From Alphaproteobacteria bacterium (lineage in GTDB: Bacteria; Pseudomonadota; Alphaproteobacteria; BOG-932; Roseiterribacteraceae), in the NCBI GenBank assembly GCA_903970575.1, contig CAJCJC010000080.1, positions 1-7,701 on the forward strand: DNA of 7,701 nt, read 5' to 3'. Positions 6,194 to 7,701 of the stretch are shown in pieces. Position 1 is the first letter of the stretch. Each line of letters starts with the position of its first letter. The notes under the pieces are model-generated. The model did not search any database. It was not told the origin of the DNA and saw only the letters and a program-made list of their open reading frames with translations. Position numbers and translations under genes: made by a program.

Positions 6194-7110
6194 GGCCGTT
6201 CCCCGATGCGCAAGATTTCCCAGCGCAGCATGATCCCGCTCATCGCATGCACGCGGCGGCGGATTTCCTCGCCCAGCGCCTCGATATCCTGGGCGCTGGC
6301 GTTCCCGGTATTGATCAGGAAATTGCAATGCTGGTCGGACACTTGCGCGCCGCCAATGCGCAAACCCCGGCATCCCGCCCGATCGATCAGCTCCCACGCC
6401 TTGATTCCCTCGGGATTGGCGAAGGTCGAGCCGCCGGTCCGCGCCCGCACGGGCTGGCTGGCGGCGCGCCTCGCCTCGATATCCCGCATGCGCGCGATCA
6501 CGTTCGACGCGTCGTCCCGCGCCCCGCGCAGCGTCGCCTCCACGATCACCGCGCCCTCGGGCAAGGCGCTGCCGCGATAGAAAAGGCCGATGGCGTCGCG
6601 ATTCATCGTCAGGGTCGCGCCCGACCGCGTCACCAGCGTCGCCGACTCGATAATATCGACCATCTCGCGCCCATAGGCGCCGGCGTTCATCTTCACGGCG
6701 CCGCCGATGGTTCCGGGGACGCCGCTCAGGAATTCCAAACCCGCAAGCCCCGAAGCGGCCGCATGCTCGGCCACCGTCAGGTCGAGCGCGCCGGCGCCCG
6801 CCGTCACACGCTCGCCCTCCACATCGACGCGGGCGAACGCGCCGCCCAGGCGGATCACGACGCCCGGAACGCCGCCATCGCGAACGAGCAGATTCGAGGC
6901 CACGCCCAAAATCGTGACCGGGATATCGGCCGGGCAGGCCGCCAGGAATGCGGCAAGATCGTCGCGGTCTGCCGGCCGGAACAATATCTCCGCGGGTCCG
7001 CCCACGCGGAACCAGGTCAGCGGCGCGAGGTCCACGCAGGTCCGCAGGCGACCGCGAACCGGCGGCAACCGCTCGATCGTTTCCGGCTGGATGCGCGCGG
7101 CGGCCATCAT
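6190..7110 (-). CDS. murB: UDP-N-acetylenolpyruvoylglucosamine reductase MurB
   Basis: MurB reduces UDP-GlcNAc-enolpyruvate to UDP-MurNAc with NADPH and a bound FAD, the second committed step of peptidoglycan synthesis. The protein has 306 residues. The FAD-binding motif [12 protein letters not shown] is at 69-80, followed by [21 protein letters not shown] (124 onward). YRGS holds Arg179, TGGSTFANP holds the catalytic Ser228, and WEILRIG near the end holds Glu298, the likely third catalytic residue. The short length and lack of the E. coli-type C-terminal insertion fit the type II MurB class. Two ATG codons stand in tandem at 7110 and 7107. The first overlaps the murC stop as ATGA and follows GGAAGGGG, so I chose it. 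The frame continues upstream of this start, but that part is a shadow of murC. The gene ends in an ATGA overlap with ddl. Confidence 0.96.
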   Translation of the reverse strand: MMAAARIQPETIERLPPVRGRLRTCVDLAPLTWFRVGGPAEILFRPADRDDLAAFLAACPADIPVTILGVASNLLVRDGGVPGVVIRLGGAFARVDVEGERVTAGAGALDLTVAEHAAASGLAGLEFLSGVPGTIGGAVKMNAGAYGREMVDIIESATLVTRSGATLTMNRDAIGLFYRGSALPEGAVIVEATLRGARDDASNVIARMRDIEARRAASQPVRARTGGSTFANPEGIKAWELIDRAGCRGLRIGGAQVSDQHCNFLINTGNASAQDIEALGEEIRRRVHAMSGIMLRWEILRIGERP

Positions 7111-7701
7111 CGCGTCGCCCCTTCCGCCCGGCCAAGGACGGCCTCGAGCTCTGCCGGCAAGGACGCCGCCCAGGCGGTGATGTTGCCGGCGCCCAGGCAC
7201 ACCACGAAATCTCCGGCGGAGGCCGTGGCGGCGATCATTTCGGGGAGCGCCTTGGGGTCTGGCAGCGGCGCCACGTGGCGATGGCCATGGGCCTGAAGCC
7301 CGGCGACCAGCCCGTCGCGGTCGATCCCGGGGATCGGGGCCTCGCCCGCGGCGTAGACATCGGCGACGATCACCATGTCGGCGTCGTTGAAACAGGTGCA
7401 GAAATCCTCGAACAGGCTGGCGAGCCGCGTGTAGCGGTGCGGCTGGACCACCGCGATCACCTTGGCGCCGGGCCGGCTGGCGATGGCCAGTCGCGCGGCC
7501 TTCAGAACGGCGGCGATCTCGACCGGGTGATGCCCGTAATCGTCTATCACCGTGATGCCGCCCGATACGCCGGTCTTGGTAAAGCGTCGCTTGACGCCCT
7601 GGAATTTCCCCAGCGCATCGCGGATCGCCTCATCGCCGACCTCCATCTCGTTGGCGACGGCGATGGCGGCGCAGGCGTTTTGGACATTGTGGCGTCCCAG
7701 C
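7107..7701 (-). CDS. murC: UDP-N-acetylmuramate--L-alanine ligase MurC (N-terminus outside window)
   Basis: MurC adds L-Ala to UDP-MurNAc with ATP, the first amino-acid step of the peptide stem. The frame is open to the right window edge, so only the last ~197 residues are seen. They start [18 protein letters not shown], the GRHNV-NA motif at the end of the Mur ligase central domain. The C-terminal domain follows, with [10 protein letters not shown] (near 7515-7544), the MurC signature that binds the ligation substrate. QPHRYTR and CLGAGNIT, both typical of MurC, come later. The stop TGA at 7107-7109 overlaps the murB start. The ATP-binding P-loop GTHGKT would lie outside the window. The motifs are more MurC-like than MurD/E/F, and the position before murB agrees. 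Confidence 0.97.
   Translation of the reverse strand, partial: LGRHNVQNACAAIAVANEMEVGDEAIRDALGKFQGVKRRFTKTGVSGGITVIDDYGHHPVEIAAVLKAARLAIASRPGAKVIAVVQPHRYTRLASLFEDFCTCFNDADMVIVADVYAAGEAPIPGIDRDGLVAGLQAHGHRHVAPLPDPKALPEMIAATASAGDFVVCLGAGNITAWAASLPAELEAVLGRAEGATR

Noticed and set aside
5246..7135. Ddl as a 629-residue protein
   Set aside because: The upstream half is murB DNA in another frame with low-complexity Arg/Gly sequence. The family N-terminus starts at the ATG at 6193, in an ATGA overlap.
5519..7296. Long plus-strand frames of about 350 codons opposite ddl, murB and murC
   Set aside because: They are Arg/His-rich shadows of the well-supported minus-strand genes and contain no recognisable domain.

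Overview
The window looks like chromosome from a high-GC alphaproteobacterium. The FtsZ C-terminal peptide ends [12 protein letters not shown], as in this class, and the gene order murC-murB-ddl-ftsQ-ftsA-ftsZ is the classical distal half of a division and cell wall (dcw) cluster. A Rhodospirillales-like host is plausible but cannot be settled from this sequence. Every gene I can support is on the minus strand, so transcription runs from the right edge to the left.

Right part (7701 to 1304): six tightly packed genes. murC (partial), murB and ddl are joined by 4-base ATGA overlaps, and ftsQ overlaps the end of ddl. ftsA follows after 26 bases and ftsZ after 92 bases. MurC, MurB and Ddl make the UDP-MurNAc-peptide precursor and D-Ala-D-Ala. 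FtsQ, FtsA and FtsZ build the division ring. A strong hairpin terminator (1233-1285) closes the operon just after ftsZ. The usual alphaproteobacterial next gene, lpxC, is absent.

Middle (about 950-1232): no gene. An exact 16-bp parS centromere site (1195-1210) lies 93 bases beyond the ftsZ stop codon, and three consecutive short palindromes lie at 1041-1094.

Left part (1-950): a decayed type I secretion locus. A 28-codon scrap of an ABC exporter ATPase (866-949) is followed by an array of three diverged ~61-68-bp direct repeats (656-865), then by the last ~100 codons of an HlyD-type adaptor (345-659). A short lipoprotein gene, cut by the window edge, follows (1-289). The repeats resemble mobile-element-associated sequence and sit exactly where the rest of the exporter genes is missing.

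I see no convincing new multi-gene system. The most notable signals are the parS site beside ftsZ, a local cluster of GANTC (CcrM-type) sites around the ftsZ start, and the repeat array inside the broken secretion operon.
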